A DNA stretch of 64,000 bases, taken from positions 62,001 through 126,000 of the forward strand of contig NZ_CP009520.1 of the NCBI RefSeq assembly GCF_000969905.1. Direction: 5' to 3'. The position numbers and the translations under genes are program-made. The DNA comes from Methanosarcina vacuolata Z-761. Its GTDB lineage: Archaea > Halobacteriota > Methanosarcinia > Methanosarcinales > Methanosarcinaceae. This document shows positions 17,967 through 27,426 of the stretch, in pieces; the first letter of the stretch is position 1; each line of letters opens with the position of its first letter. The notes under the pieces are model-generated. The model made no database searches, had not been told where the DNA came from, and saw only the letters and a list, made by a program, of their open reading frames with translations.

Positions 17967-18711
17967 ATAAATGAACTATTTTTGAGATCTAAATTACGGG
18001 TTGGCAGTGCAACAATATCGATTTTAGCAAAATATGCCGTGAAAATGTTTCTGTATGGGTAATTTGTATATAAAGTGGAATTTTGTGGAAGAAATAAATG
18101 AGAAATCGCCAGATTACGGAATAGTGTCCTAAAAATATTATAAAATCAAATTGCGTGCTGCAATCTCTCCTAAAGGATGCTTCGTGCCTTTCGCCTGGTT
18201 TCTGAGGAATTGTGTAATGTCCATGTATGAGATTTCCATAAGATAAAGTTGCATTCTCAACTATGTAACCGGAAGTGCCAGGAAAGCTCATTTTACAAAG
18301 AAACGATGGTAAAGAAGTTTAAACGAAAACAAAAAGAGGCGAGGATTCACTTCGTCCCGCACCTGAATGCAGGGTATTCGTAACCTTCCGCGCTCCCGAT
18401 ATAATAATATTATTAATTTACAGTACTTAGCAAAAGTTATTATAGGTTTTGATGAATACCATCTTTAAACCTTTGACAATCCACTCCTGTTGGTCTTTTT
18501 GTAAAGTTAGAGAAGTACTACTTTTCCCGATTAATCTGAGTTCAAATACTGGCTTTCTAAATATTAAAAACATAAATTTATCCTGACTGACTTCAATTAG
18601 GTCTGAATAATCTTCAAATAAGTCGGTATTGTTTTTAGATTAAGTTCGCACAATGACTTGTACTTTGTACTAATTCGAGTTTATGCACAGGTTTTTAGGA
18701 AGGAATTAAAA
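17967..18711. other. Long spacer before marker 14
   Basis: No gene with good support. Between about 18120 and 18400 the composition is less AT-rich and short broken frames appear on both strands, which may be remnants of an old gene. The promoter of the next gene should lie near 18600-18690. Confidence 0.35.
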
Positions 18712-20145
18712 ATGGCTCTGAAACCCAGAATTACAGAATCCCCTCAGGTTCGTTTGATTGACCTTAAGTCAAAACCTTTCTTTATTGTAGCTTCCGTAGA
18801 GGTTGGAAACACCACAACCAAATGTATCCTTACAGCTACCAATATGGAGACTGGAAGGACTCATATTATTAATAAGGTAGTGCGGATGACCAGAGATGTC
18901 CGCCACCCTAGTCCCGGAGAAGTTGTATTCGGGAGGACACTTACCGGTGTGGAACTCACTCGTGAATCCGTTGCAGAACTGGTACGTGGAACCCTGGCCG
19001 AATCAATGGAAAAAGCAAGTCTGGATATAAAAACCGATCTGGACTTTGTGGTTCGTTCCACTGGAGTTGTTGCAGGTTTTGATTCTCCGGAAGAAGTGGG
19101 CGAATTTATCAAGGCTCTGGCAGATGGCTGCCTGATGGCAGGAGTTCCCCCGAAAAACATGACCCCACCAATGTCTATTTCAAATATCCCCAAAAAATTC
19201 CAGAAATACAGTAAACTGGAAAAAGTAATTTTTGATGGGGCTGTAGCCGGCGTACTACCTCCGATAGGTTCAACTGGCGTTGAAATCGTTGCAAATGAGA
19301 TGGAAGGGGAGCTTGCAACCGCGGGGATTAAGGAAGCATCCAAACTTACAGATGTTGATTTCAGGAACCCCTGTATTTCAATCGATTTTGGGACAACCCT
19401 TGATGGCAGGGTCACAAATTCGGATCAACCGTATGCAAAAACAGTGGGTAACTTCTGTGGCTATGCCGGGGCAATTCCTGACGCAATTATTCGGGGTTCG
19501 AAGATTGTGGACTCAAAAGTAGGAACTGCTCTCGAAGTTTTTGAAAAAGAGAAACCGCCTTCTTTCCTTACTTTAAAAATGAAGGCTAAAGCGATTGAAA
19601 CGTATACAAAGCGTATTCATGAACTTATTGTTATAGAACAGGTTCCACGGGACAGAACGAGGTACGGAAGCGTGCCTGTAAGGCCTGATGCAGCTGAACA
19701 GATAGGTGTAACACTTATAGGTTGCGATGTAGGAGTAAACGGCTCCGATATGGGCAAGCTTAGTGCTATAGGCATGGAAATCTGCAAGACTCACGGACTT
19801 CAGGTTGTTTCTGCTGTTATTGATGAGGTTATGGCAGGCGTGGTTTGCAGGTTGATTAAGGTTGCAAAAGAAGCAAAGCTTGTTTTTGAGGATACAACTA
19901 TAGGGATCACTGGCAGGGCAGGGATTACGGGGAACAAACCTAAATTGATCTTGAAATGCTTGGAAGATCTGAATATTTCTTCGAAAATCGATGAGAGAGT
20001 AGTCTTCGTAGACGATGGACTTGCCAGGGGCGCAGCCGTAATGGCTCGGTGTATGAATTCTCTTGGCTCGCCGCAAAACCCTCTAGGCGGCAGGCACGGT
20101 GGAAAATGTATTCTTGCACAGAGGGTAAAACTACAGAATAAATGA
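18712..20145 (+). CDS. Methanogenesis marker protein 14
   Basis: A 477-residue protein that I recognise as the family called methanogenesis marker 14, found in methanogens and of unproven function. Segments such as FFIVASVEVGNTTTKCILTATN and ISIDFGTTLDGRV look like the phosphate-binding turns of the actin-like/sugar kinase (ASKHA) fold, and IIGITGRAGITGNKP-type glycine-rich turns occur near the end, so an ATP-using role is plausible. ATG 18712 is chosen because ggaagg lies eight bases upstream and the conserved region starts soon after; the open frame upstream has only a TTG. It is a lone gene, and the end of its coding sequence is the first unit of a tandem repeat running downstream. Confidence 0.85.
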   Translation: MALKPRITESPQVRLIDLKSKPFFIVASVEVGNTTTKCILTATNMETGRTHIINKVVRMTRDVRHPSPGEVVFGRTLTGVELTRESVAELVRGTLAESMEKASLDIKTDLDFVVRSTGVVAGFDSPEEVGEFIKALADGCLMAGVPPKNMTPPMSISNIPKKFQKYSKLEKVIFDGAVAGVLPPIGSTGVEIVANEMEGELATAGIKEASKLTDVDFRNPCISIDFGTTLDGRVTNSDQPYAKTVGNFCGYAGAIPDAIIRGSKIVDSKVGTALEVFEKEKPPSFLTLKMKAKAIETYTKRIHELIVIEQVPRDRTRYGSVPVRPDAAEQIGVTLIGCDVGVNGSDMGKLSAIGMEICKTHGLQVVSAVIDEVMAGVVCRLIKVAKEAKLVFEDTTIGITGRAGITGNKPKLILKCLEDLNISSKIDERVVFVDDGLARGAAVMARCMNSLGSPQNPLGGRHGGKCILAQRVKLQNK

Positions 20146-20238
20146 CCTTAAAATTGCAGGACAAATGGCCTTAAAACTACAGAAAAAATAACCTCAAATT
20201 CAAGATAAATTACCTTAAAATTACAGGCCAAATGACCT
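20126..20238. repeat. 23-bp tandem repeat starting in the end of the marker 14 gene
   Basis: The unit taaaactacagaataaatga plus cct first occurs at 20126-20148, covering the last codons and stop of the gene. Degenerate copies follow at 20149-20171, 20172-20194, 20195-20215 (21 bp) and 20216-20238. Confidence 0.8.
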
Positions 20239-20324
20239 TAAAATACTAAAAATATAAAAAATATTTAAAATGTGGAAAAACTCGAAATATTAAAAGAGAA
20301 GGTTTTTAAATGCAGCAAGAGGAA

Positions 20325-20651
20325 TTAACCTCCTGCTCCTCCACCACCGGCTTTTCCAAGGTCGAAGGCTTGCATTGTTTCTCTCTCTTTTCTGAATCTT
20401 TCTTCCAGTTCCTCGGCTGTGAATTCTCTTTCTTCTTTCTTTTCTTTAGCTTTAAGCTCAGTTAGTTCCAGGGTTTCTTCCCTGTACCATAGCTCTGTAC
20501 TTTCGAGCAGAACCCATACCTTTCCCTGCTCATCCTTTTTGATTTGAGTTACGCGGCTGACCGTATCACTGTTTACGTATTTGACGGTATCTCCCGCTTT
20601 AATGGGTTTTTTATTTCGCCCTACTGCTGTGATTACTTCAGCATCAGCCAT
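20325..20651 (-). CDS. DUF2098-type protein
   Basis: A 108-residue protein. Its first two thirds (PIKAGDTVKYVNSDTVSRVTQIKKDEQGKVWVLLESTELWYREETLEL) form a small beta-barrel-like domain that resembles the methanogen family DUF2098; the last part is a charged helix (EEREFTAEELEERFRKERE) ending in a glycine-rich tail (GKAGGGGAGG). ATG 20651 is preferred to the longer frame because gaggt lies seven bases upstream. Function unknown. It is convergent with the marker 14 gene. Confidence 0.75.
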   Translation of the reverse strand: MADAEVITAVGRNKKPIKAGDTVKYVNSDTVSRVTQIKKDEQGKVWVLLESTELWYREETLELTELKAKEKKEEREFTAEELEERFRKERETMQAFDLGKAGGGGAGG

Positions 20652-21185
20652 GATCTTACCTCGAAGGCTTCCAGGACGCTGGTATTTCAGGCCCAAAAGT
20701 CCTTTGTTTTAATTTTCTGCTTATAGGTTGTCCAGGCCCTCTAATAAAGTTTATGTGGGTTAAACTCTGGGGTAACTCTGTAAATCCTTCTAAGAAAAAA
20801 ATCTCATCAAAAACTTTTTCGAAAAAAATCTGTAACTATTCAGCCTAGGAAAAACAACATCATTAGCCTGATTTAACAGAATTCAATTGGCAAATTTCAG
20901 AAAATGTATTTTATTTGATTGTTGGCTATTGATTACGTTTTTTTCAACTATCATTAGTTAGAATTCAGACATGCCGATTTCATCAAAATCGATATCGATC
21001 GATAGATTCCGGCAAGCTGAATCGTTACAAGAATCTCATCAAAAACGTTTTCGAAAAAAGTTTTATCAAAAACTTTGTGGAAATTGTTTTGGATTGAACT
21101 TTTGGGGCCTCTGGGGGTCAGAGCTTTTTCCAGAGACCTCCGGGGTTCAAGGTATAGGACGGGTCTATTTTGTATTCTCTTATTT
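20652..21185. repeat. Spacer with a 27-bp direct repeat
   Basis: No gene. A 27-bp sequence starting atctcatcaaaaac and ending ttttcgaaaaaa occurs at 20801-20827 and 21033-21059 with one mismatch. A cluster of cgat-based palindromes (cgatatcgatcgatag) lies at about 20990-21003. Confidence 0.55.
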
Positions 21186-22145
21186 TTAACTGTGATTAAT
21201 TTCCGACCTTAGATCTCCCATCAGGGCAACTCTTTCGGCATAAGCATTGTGCCTGTGAATGCTTTCCTCATTGGTTTGCTTGATAGTAATTACTGCATTA
21301 TCAGGAAGGTTCGGAAACTCTTTTACTACATTGTCTGCCATGGTTCTTACACAGTCTTCCACAAATTTCGGGTTCATATGTGCAGTTTCCACAACGACTT
21401 TTTCGTCTGAGCGTTTCAATACCTCATACACGCTGGAACTCATAGAGTGATCAATAATGCTGATGATGCTTTCGAGGGAGACGTCAAAATCATGTGCTAC
21501 CTTGATTGATATAATTCCTCTTCCACGCTGGTTATGGGTAGCCATGGGAACTTTTTCCAGGAATTTTATAATCGTATCTTTATCGACTCCAAGTTCAGAA
21601 AGCTCATTTGCGGCTTTATCTCGCATAATCTCCTGAGCACAGGGGCAGGCTGTCATTCCTACAACTTCGGCGCCTATTAGCTTCTTTACATCAAAATAGT
21701 CATCATTGCCCTGGCCCCTTATGGCTGATGCTTCAGCAAAGATATTTACAACTTCCTGGCACTTGATTCCGGTGGCAGGGGACGCACGCCTGATCATATA
21801 TTCGCTTGTCATCCTAACTTCGGCCTGGTTGGCGTATTCATGTCTGCCAAGCAAGTTGTGTGCGATATCACTGCAAAGCTGCTCAATTTCGTATACGGGC
21901 ATACTGAGTATTTTTTCCAGTACCTCATCTACAGCTTCGAAGTTCCTTGAGAGATTTGCTCCTTTTCGGTCCGAGGGCAGGTCAACAAAAACGTCAAAAG
22001 TTGAAATAAGTACGATAGGACGTTTGTCTTTTCGCTTGATTTCAACGAGTTTTTTAACATTTGTTACCCCTACTCGGGTAAGGTTTATAGCTATGCTTGG
22101 TTTGCTGGCCTGGACGTCCGGGAGGTTGAAAGTGCAATGTTCCAT
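21186..22145 (-). CDS. mptA: GTP cyclohydrolase MptA (FolE2/GCYH-IB family)
   Basis: A 319-residue enzyme of the archaeal GTP cyclohydrolase family, the first step from GTP toward the pterin part of tetrahydromethanopterin. Diagnostic segments are the opening [27 protein letters not shown], the metal-site cysteine region [14 protein letters not shown], the His-containing [11 protein letters not shown], and the end part [41 protein letters not shown]. MptA uses Fe(II) and makes the cyclic phosphate product. The length is normal. It stands alone; the ATG is followed immediately by the conserved start of the domain. Confidence 0.94.
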   Translation of the reverse strand: MEHCTFNLPDVQASKPSIAINLTRVGVTNVKKLVEIKRKDKRPIVLISTFDVFVDLPSDRKGANLSRNFEAVDEVLEKILSMPVYEIEQLCSDIAHNLLGRHEYANQAEVRMTSEYMIRRASPATGIKCQEVVNIFAEASAIRGQGNDDYFDVKKLIGAEVVGMTACPCAQEIMRDKAANELSELGVDKDTIIKFLEKVPMATHNQRGRGIISIKVAHDFDVSLESIISIIDHSMSSSVYEVLKRSDEKVVVETAHMNPKFVEDCVRTMADNVVKEFPNLPDNAVITIKQTNEESIHRHNAYAERVALMGDLRSEINHS

Positions 22146-22483
22146 AATTAACCAGATCCATAAAAAGATGAATGTTTAATTTTGTAAAATGAATCTTGAT
22201 AAACATGCAATTTTATTCCATTTGGAAAAATATAATGATCATAAGGAGTAATAGCATGTAAAGTTTGTGCTTTCAGGGGTTTTCGAATATATACAATAAA
22301 CTCAAATTTCTTAATTGCCCAAAACTGATTTCCTAAAACATATTTTGGACTGCATTTCTAACAAGATATAATTATTTAAATATTTCCCATTTTGCCAACA
22401 ATATTGAAAAATTTAGTTTATATATTCCTCGCAAATTGAGGTGAATTTTTGATAAACCAATAACTACAGGCAACATCCTGAAG

Positions 22484-22499
22484 AAAGATTTTATATACT
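22484..22499 (+). promoter_or_regulatory. TATA box of the MC1 gene
   Basis: The sequence gaaagattttatatac has the form of an archaeal BRE plus TATA box (tttatata). It lies about 50 bp before the MC1 start, leaving a leader of about 20-25 bases with its ribosome-binding site, as expected for a highly expressed gene. Confidence 0.6.
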
Positions 22500-22545
22500 T
22501 TAAAACGTAATCAGTGTCTAGCAATACATTTGCGAGGTGACCTTT

Positions 22546-22830
22546 ATGTCCAACACAAGAAATTTTGTTTTACGAGACGAAGAAGGCAATGAACACGGCG
22601 TTTTCACAGGAAAACAGCCTCGACAGGCTGCCTTGAAAGCTGCAAATCGGGGCGCTGGGACTAAATCCAATCCGGATGTCATCCGACTCAGAGAACGCGG
22701 GACAAAGAAGGTGCACGTTTTCAAGGCATGGAAGGAAATGGTTGAAGCGCCTAAAAATAGGCCTGACTGGATGCCTGAGAAAATCAGCAAGCCCTTTGTC
22801 AAGAAAGAAAAAATAGAAAAAATCGAATAA
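22546..22830 (+). CDS. Chromosomal protein MC1
   Basis: A 94-residue DNA-bending chromosomal protein, the main architectural DNA-binding protein of Methanosarcina. The start SNTRNFVLRDEEGNEHGVF, the middle GKQPRQAALKAANRG, the RLRERGTKKVHVFKAW segment and the PDWMPEKISKPFVKKEK end match MC1 closely and the protein is rich in Lys/Arg. ATG 22546 is chosen over GTG 22537 because the known protein begins SNTRNF and gaggtgacc lies just before it. MC1 kinks DNA as a monomer. The gene end is copied into a short downstream repeat. Confidence 0.97.
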   Translation: MSNTRNFVLRDEEGNEHGVFTGKQPRQAALKAANRGAGTKSNPDVIRLRERGTKKVHVFKAWKEMVEAPKNRPDWMPEKISKPFVKKEKIEKIE

Positions 22831-22857
22831 ATCGGATAAATCGAACAAATCTGATAA
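22822..22857. repeat. 9-bp tandem repeat starting with the MC1 stop codon
   Basis: The final codons and stop of MC1 (atcgaataa) are followed in frame by atcggataa, atcgaacaa and atctgataa: four units of 9 bp. Confidence 0.75.
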
Positions 22858-22980
22858 AAATAATTTCTCTCATATACCCTGAAAATAGGGTTCTTTCTTT
22901 TTCTTTAATATAGATAAGGAATTAGCCTGGACTGGTCTTTAATTTTTTATACTATCCGGGCTGGCTTATTTCCAATGTTT

Positions 22981-23205
22981 TCATTTCCACTGCCTTCATT
23001 TCCATTGCCTTCATTTCCACTGCTTTCATTTCTACTGCTTTCATTTCCACTGCTTTCATTTCCACTGCTTTCATTTCCACTGCTTTCATTTCCACTGCTT
23101 TCATTTCCACTGCTTTCATTTCCACTGCTTTCATTTCCACTGCTTTCATTTCCACTGCTTTCATTTCCACTGCTTTCATTTCCACTGCTTTCATTTCCAC
23201 TGCTT
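22981..23205. repeat. 15-bp tandem repeat array, 15 copies
   Basis: Fifteen head-to-tail copies of tcatttccactgctt, almost exact, the first few with single changes. Read on the minus strand it gives a repeated MKAVE frame, but no ribosome-binding site or non-repeat domain is present, so it is regarded as a non-coding minisatellite. It lies between MC1 and argB and ends about 105 bp before argB. Confidence 0.9.
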
Positions 23206-23309
23206 TCTCAAAATTAATTCTCTTACTCTTATTTTTTTGCATGTTGTTTCTAACTATCACCAGAGTCTTTAACGATAAGTTTAAAAATAGATTTTCTGAT
23301 TCCTACATC

Positions 23310-24209
23310 ATGGAACTAAAGAGAGAGAACGTGCTTATTGAAGCTCTGCCTTATATGCAGGAGTTCTATGACTCAATCATGGTTATAAAAGTGGGCGGAA
23401 ATGCAATGGTTAGCGCCCAGATCATGGAGGATATCATAAAAGATGTTGTGCTCCTGCGCTATGTGGGAATCAAACCCGTTATTGTACACGGGGGCGGGCC
23501 TGAGATTACTGAAAAAATGGAGCGTATGGGCAAGAAAGCTGAGTTTTTCCAGGGATTACGTATTACAGATGACGAGACAATGGAAATTGCCAGGATGGTG
23601 CTTGTCGGAAATATCAATACCAAAATTGTATCTCTTATCGGGGTTTGCGGAGGAAATGGTATTGGGCTTACTGGATACGATGGAAGAATGATCCTTGGCC
23701 ATAAGCAGGCTGTAAAGAAGGTAGTGATTAACGGTATTGAGACTGAAGTTGATATTGGCTGGGTTGGGGAGTGTGAGGTAATTAATCCTGATATTCTCCA
23801 TATAGTACTTCAAAACGGTTATATTCCTGTCATTTCTCCTATTGCTGTGGATGCGAAAGGCAATGCCCTGAATATTAATGCCGATATAGTGGCAGGCGAT
23901 ATTGCAGCAGCTTTGCATGCTAAAAAGCTTATTCTGATGACTGATGTCTCAGGGCTACTTAGAGATGTAAATGATCCCAGTAGCCATATCTCCCGTGTAA
24001 CTCTGGATGATATTGATAACCTTATCGCCGAAGGCATTATACAGGGTGGTATGATCCCAAAACTCAAAGGCGCAGCAGTCGCAGTAAAAAACGGGGTTGA
24101 AAGGGCTCATATAATAAACGGAAGTGTTTCTCACTCCATGCTTCTTGAACTCTTTACTGATTGTGGAGTCGGAACCATGGTCTACAAGTTCAAAAAGCCA
24201 AAAGATTAA
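23310..24209 (+). CDS. argB: Acetylglutamate kinase
   Basis: A 299-residue enzyme phosphorylating N-acetyl-L-glutamate, the second step of arginine synthesis. Amino-acid-kinase motifs are seen: MVIKVGGNAM at the N-terminus, VIVHGGGPEI, FFQGLRITDDETMEIARMVL, NADIVAGDIAAALHAKKLILMTDVSGLL, and IIQGGMIPKLKGAAVAVKNGV. The ATG at 23310 gives the usual N-terminus (MELKRENVLIEALPYMQEF); the open frame extends further upstream but through unlikely sequence. No strong ribosome-binding site is visible. No other arginine genes are beside it. Confidence 0.94.
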   Translation: MELKRENVLIEALPYMQEFYDSIMVIKVGGNAMVSAQIMEDIIKDVVLLRYVGIKPVIVHGGGPEITEKMERMGKKAEFFQGLRITDDETMEIARMVLVGNINTKIVSLIGVCGGNGIGLTGYDGRMILGHKQAVKKVVINGIETEVDIGWVGECEVINPDILHIVLQNGYIPVISPIAVDAKGNALNINADIVAGDIAAALHAKKLILMTDVSGLLRDVNDPSSHISRVTLDDIDNLIAEGIIQGGMIPKLKGAAVAVKNGVERAHIINGSVSHSMLLELFTDCGVGTMVYKFKKPKD

Positions 24210-24230
24210 TTATAAACGACCCGGCAGCTT

Positions 24231-24284
24231 ATAAATACCTCTAGTTTTTGATTAATCTTGATAAAAGAGTTTAGAGGTATTTAT
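24231..24284 (+). promoter_or_regulatory. Inverted repeat masking the start of the acetyltransferase gene
   Basis: Perfect 13-bp arms ataaatacctcta (24231-24243) and tagaggtatttat (24272-24284) with a 28-base loop. The right arm contains the ribosome-binding site gaggt and the first two bases of the start codon, so in RNA this hairpin would hide the translation start. It might also serve as the argB terminator. Function is inferred. Confidence 0.5.
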
Positions 24285-24789
24285 GAATCTAATCATCAGG
24301 CCTGTCAGGTTAAGTGATTCTCAGGACATCAATGAGATGCGAAGGCAAAAAGAGGTCAGGGCACATAACCTTGCCCTTCCTACCGAAACTATTGAGTTTA
24401 CGGAAGGATTCCTGAGGAGTATGGGCGGTGACGACCATGTACTGGTATCCGAGTCCGAAGGAAAAGTTATTGGAATGGTAGGGATACATCTTCTGAAAGG
24501 TGTCAGGCAGAGACATTCCGCCTTCCTTGGAATTATGGTAAGGACTGAATATCAGGGGCAGGGTATCGGGAAAAAGTTGATGGAAAACATTCTTGACCTT
24601 GCAGATAACTGGCTTATGCTGGTAAGAATCGAGCTTGATGTTACTGCAGACAATGAAAAAGCTATCAGTCTTTACCAGTCTTTTGGTTTTGAGATCGAAG
24701 GGACAAAAAAATACGCAATAATAAAGGATGGGAAGTATGCCGACCTTCTCATGATGGCCAGGTACAATATTCCCACTCAGTTCAAATAA
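24283..24789 (+). CDS. GNAT-family N-acetyltransferase
   Basis: A 168-residue acetyltransferase of the GNAT fold. Motif A is seen as LGIMVRTEYQGQGIGKKLMENIL, where the QGQGIG loop binds acetyl-CoA, followed by the motif B region RIELDVTADNEKAISLYQSFGFEIEGTKKYAI, typical of RimI/PaiA-like members. The substrate cannot be told; the TxxNxxAxxLYxxxGF pattern is general. The ribosome-binding site gaggt lies five bases before the ATG within one arm of an inverted repeat. The gene is 73 bp downstream of argB on the same strand. Confidence 0.88.
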   Translation: MNLIIRPVRLSDSQDINEMRRQKEVRAHNLALPTETIEFTEGFLRSMGGDDHVLVSESEGKVIGMVGIHLLKGVRQRHSAFLGIMVRTEYQGQGIGKKLMENILDLADNWLMLVRIELDVTADNEKAISLYQSFGFEIEGTKKYAIIKDGKYADLLMMARYNIPTQFK

Positions 24790-24824
24790 AAAAAGTTCAG
24801 GTAAAAATGAATTTTTTACGGTTT

Positions 24825-25898
24825 TTAATCTAAAATAGGTGCTCCGTAGGTAAAGTCTTCAAGTTCCAGGACTTTTCTCCAGAGTTCTTTGCATTCGCAG
24901 TCTGTTTTGCTGAGGTCTTCTGGATTCTGGGTAAGTGAAAAAGTCCTTAGAGAGTCTGCAACATCCGAGCTGCAGATTTTACAATTGTGAGGACCGCGTT
25001 TTGAGCCTGCACCTACCGGATCGGACATAAGAGGAAGGTCTGGATGAGCGGCTTTTGCCCTTTTCAGGATTTCTACAATACTCCAGAGCCAGGGAGGGCG
25101 ATATTGTCCTTTTTCCCAGAGCGCTTCAACAAGGGTACCTTTCTGGACATTGCAGAGGTTGATCGAAATTGTGTCAGCGTAAGGAGCCGCATCATCTATG
25201 GAACCGATAATGTCCTCAAGAGCCTGGCGTTCGGAAAGAAATAGAGGTTTTAGCATCAGGTAGGCTTTAACAGTTGCCCCATTTTTCCTTGATATTTCTG
25301 AGGCACGGACAAAATCCCTGAAGGTAAAACCTTTATTAATAGAGTCCCTGCGGATTCTGTCCGAGCTAGTCTCCAATCCGAAAGCCAGTTCAAATGGCTT
25401 ATTTTTCAGAATATTGAGACATTCCTTAACATTCTCTTCAGTTACGAAGTTAGGGCGGGTTTCCGCAAGTACCTTGACTACTCTGGGATCGTCTGCAAGA
25501 GTTTTGAGGATTGCATCTCTTGCCTCAGGAGGAACCTCCTGCTCGTCAAGAAAACTGCCTGAGGTGAAAATTTTTACCATAAACTCAGGGAATTTTTCAG
25601 CTTTCTTCATTGCTCTTGCAAGCTGGGCCTTGTAATCCTCCAGAGTTGGGGGTTCACTTGCGCAGTCATAGACATAACCGCACATAGTACACCCTCCGGC
25701 TTTTCCCCAGCGGCACCCGGCGCTCTTGAAGATCACAGTCAAAGTCTTTACCTGAGTTTCATTTACCAGGTCTACTCCTGTCCAGCTTGCTGCAGGTTCA
25801 TTGGTAGGAGAAGGTCTAACTTTAATCCGCTGTCGGATTTCCATTACTGCTTTATTCAGTGTCATGGGCGTAAAAACTCGCTTTGTGGCTTGCTTCAT
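24825..25898 (-). CDS. raSEA: Archaeosine biosynthesis radical SAM protein RaSEA
   Basis: A 357-residue radical SAM enzyme. The iron-sulfur motif is the unusual spaced form Cys-x7-Cys-x2-Cys in AGCRWGKAGGCTMCGY, as in the Elp3-like archaeosine family, followed by KIFTSGSFLDEQEVPP and ETRPNFVTEENV; a C-terminal cysteine set (HNCKICSSDV and TDCECKELW) may bind a second metal. In archaea, RaSEA acts with ArcS to convert preQ0-lysine at tRNA position 15 to archaeosine. arcS is not beside it. Start ATG at 25898 follows the conserved beginning of the family. Confidence 0.85.
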   Translation of the reverse strand: MKQATKRVFTPMTLNKAVMEIRQRIKVRPSPTNEPAASWTGVDLVNETQVKTLTVIFKSAGCRWGKAGGCTMCGYVYDCASEPPTLEDYKAQLARAMKKAEKFPEFMVKIFTSGSFLDEQEVPPEARDAILKTLADDPRVVKVLAETRPNFVTEENVKECLNILKNKPFELAFGLETSSDRIRRDSINKGFTFRDFVRASEISRKNGATVKAYLMLKPLFLSERQALEDIIGSIDDAAPYADTISINLCNVQKGTLVEALWEKGQYRPPWLWSIVEILKRAKAAHPDLPLMSDPVGAGSKRGPHNCKICSSDVADSLRTFSLTQNPEDLSKTDCECKELWRKVLELEDFTYGAPILD

Positions 25899-26007
25899 AT
25901 TATAAAAAAGATTTGAAGCTGAGAGCCAGCTTCATTATTCATTCCTTATATTCTGTACTTTTACTTTTATACTCTGTAACTCTAATTCCATTTAAGTGGC
26001 CTGTGCT

Positions 26008-26925
26008 TCACTCAAACTCAATAGTTGCAGGCGGTTTTGGTGTGATATCATAAACCACTCTGGCTACTTTCGGGATTTCAGAGGTAATTCTTGATTCCAG
26101 CTTTTTGAGTACATCCCAGGGAAGTTCGAGCGCTTCTGCAGTCATTCCGTCTCTGGAGCCTACAGCCCTTACAGCTATTATCCAGCCGTAAGCCCGGATA
26201 TCTCCTTTTACGCCTGTTCCCTTGCCAAGTACAGCAGCAAAAGTCTGCCAGGGACAGAACCTGTCAAGAAGTTCTTCTTCAACTATAGAGTTCGCTTCCC
26301 GTACAACCTCAAGTTTCTCCTCTGTAACTTCTCCAAGAATCCGCACAGCCAGGCCAGGTCCGGGGAAAGGCATCCTTTCACAGATTTCGTCAGGCAGCTT
26401 GAGAGCCCAGGCAACTTCTCGAACCTCATCTTTGTAAAGGTCCTCGATAGGTTCTATTATCTTCTTGAAGTCCATTACGCTGGGCAGCCCTCCAACATTG
26501 TGGTGGGATTTGATTCCGCCTTCTGACTCGATCCTGTCAGGGTAAATTGTGCCCTGGATAAGATAATCGGCTTCAAGTTTCCTTGCCTCTTCTTCAAAGA
26601 CCCGGATGAATGTCTCGCCTATAGCCTTCCTTTTCTCTTCAGGGTCAGTTATGCCTTTCAGGGCTGCAAGGAACCTGTCCTTTGCATATACAATATCCAG
26701 GTTCATGTGGGAGAAAATATGCTTTATCCTCTCGGTTTCTCCTTTTCTCATGAGCCCTGTGTCAATGTAGATTGGTTGCAGCCTGCCCCCTATTGCCCTG
26801 TGAGCCAGTTCCGCACAAACAGAACTGTCCACGCCGCCTGAGAGTGCAATAATTGCTCTCCCATCCTTTATTTCCTTGCTAATTTTCTCAACTGCTTTTG
26901 GAATGAATTTCTCGGGTTTTACCAT
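26008..26925 (-). CDS. guaAB: GMP synthase, PP-loop (ATP pyrophosphatase) subunit B
   Basis: The 305-residue amination subunit of the archaeal two-part GMP synthetase, converting XMP to GMP with ammonia delivered by the separate glutaminase subunit GuaAA. The PP-loop [10 protein letters not shown], the LMRKGE and [14 protein letters not shown] segments, the [17 protein letters not shown] motif and the C-terminal [19 protein letters not shown] are all characteristic. Length is right for the stand-alone subunit. The glutaminase gene is not in the window. Confidence 0.95.
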   Translation of the reverse strand: MVKPEKFIPKAVEKISKEIKDGRAIIALSGGVDSSVCAELAHRAIGGRLQPIYIDTGLMRKGETERIKHIFSHMNLDIVYAKDRFLAALKGITDPEEKRKAIGETFIRVFEEEARKLEADYLIQGTIYPDRIESEGGIKSHHNVGGLPSVMDFKKIIEPIEDLYKDEVREVAWALKLPDEICERMPFPGPGLAVRILGEVTEEKLEVVREANSIVEEELLDRFCPWQTFAAVLGKGTGVKGDIRAYGWIIAVRAVGSRDGMTAEALELPWDVLKKLESRITSEIPKVARVVYDITPKPPATIEFE

Positions 26926-27426
26926 TGAAATGCTCCTTAAATGATGCTGAACTGAAAATCCTTTGAAAAAATGATCGTGATCAGTAAAGACTTATTAGAA
27001 TTATCTGAATTTGACTATTTTAGTGTGATATATGAGTTTGTGCATGGGGTTTTTGATATTTAAAGGTATCATAAAAGAAGTTTGCAGATAAATAAAAATA
27101 TTTTACTTCTACTGAAACGAAATAAAATTTAAATGTATTCTCTTTGTCTAGCAGCTATAAACGGGAAATTAGTTTTTTAATTCCCAGTTATGATTTTGTT
27201 TTAGATCTTATTAGCCAGTAACTTACTGGCTGGTAAGATAACTTCAAATGGAGTCGAAATCAATTTCCTGAAGACTTTATGGAAAATTAAGCTTGATACG
27301 AAAGCAAGTATTCTACATAGGCAGAAATTTACGTCTACCCCCTCTAGAAAATTAAAAATTAGAATTATATACAAAGCTTTTCCAAAAATATTCCTATTAA
27401 AATCCAGAGAGGAATTGGTGATAGGA
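26926..27426. other. Spacer with a palindrome
   Basis: No gene is seen. A palindrome agccagtaa/cttactggct lies at about 27211-27230, flanked by related ttactggctggtaa sequence. The promoter of the small gene at 27427 should be at about 27360-27400. Confidence 0.4.

Noticed and set aside
17989-18291. 100-codon frame on the minus strand between the VOC and marker 14 genes
   Set aside because: Composition is not coding-like in its second half and no ribosome-binding site precedes it; at most a remnant.
22952-23260. Frame of repeated MKAVE on the minus strand
   Set aside because: Made only of the 15-bp repeat with no unique domain or ribosome-binding site; it overlaps no conserved protein.
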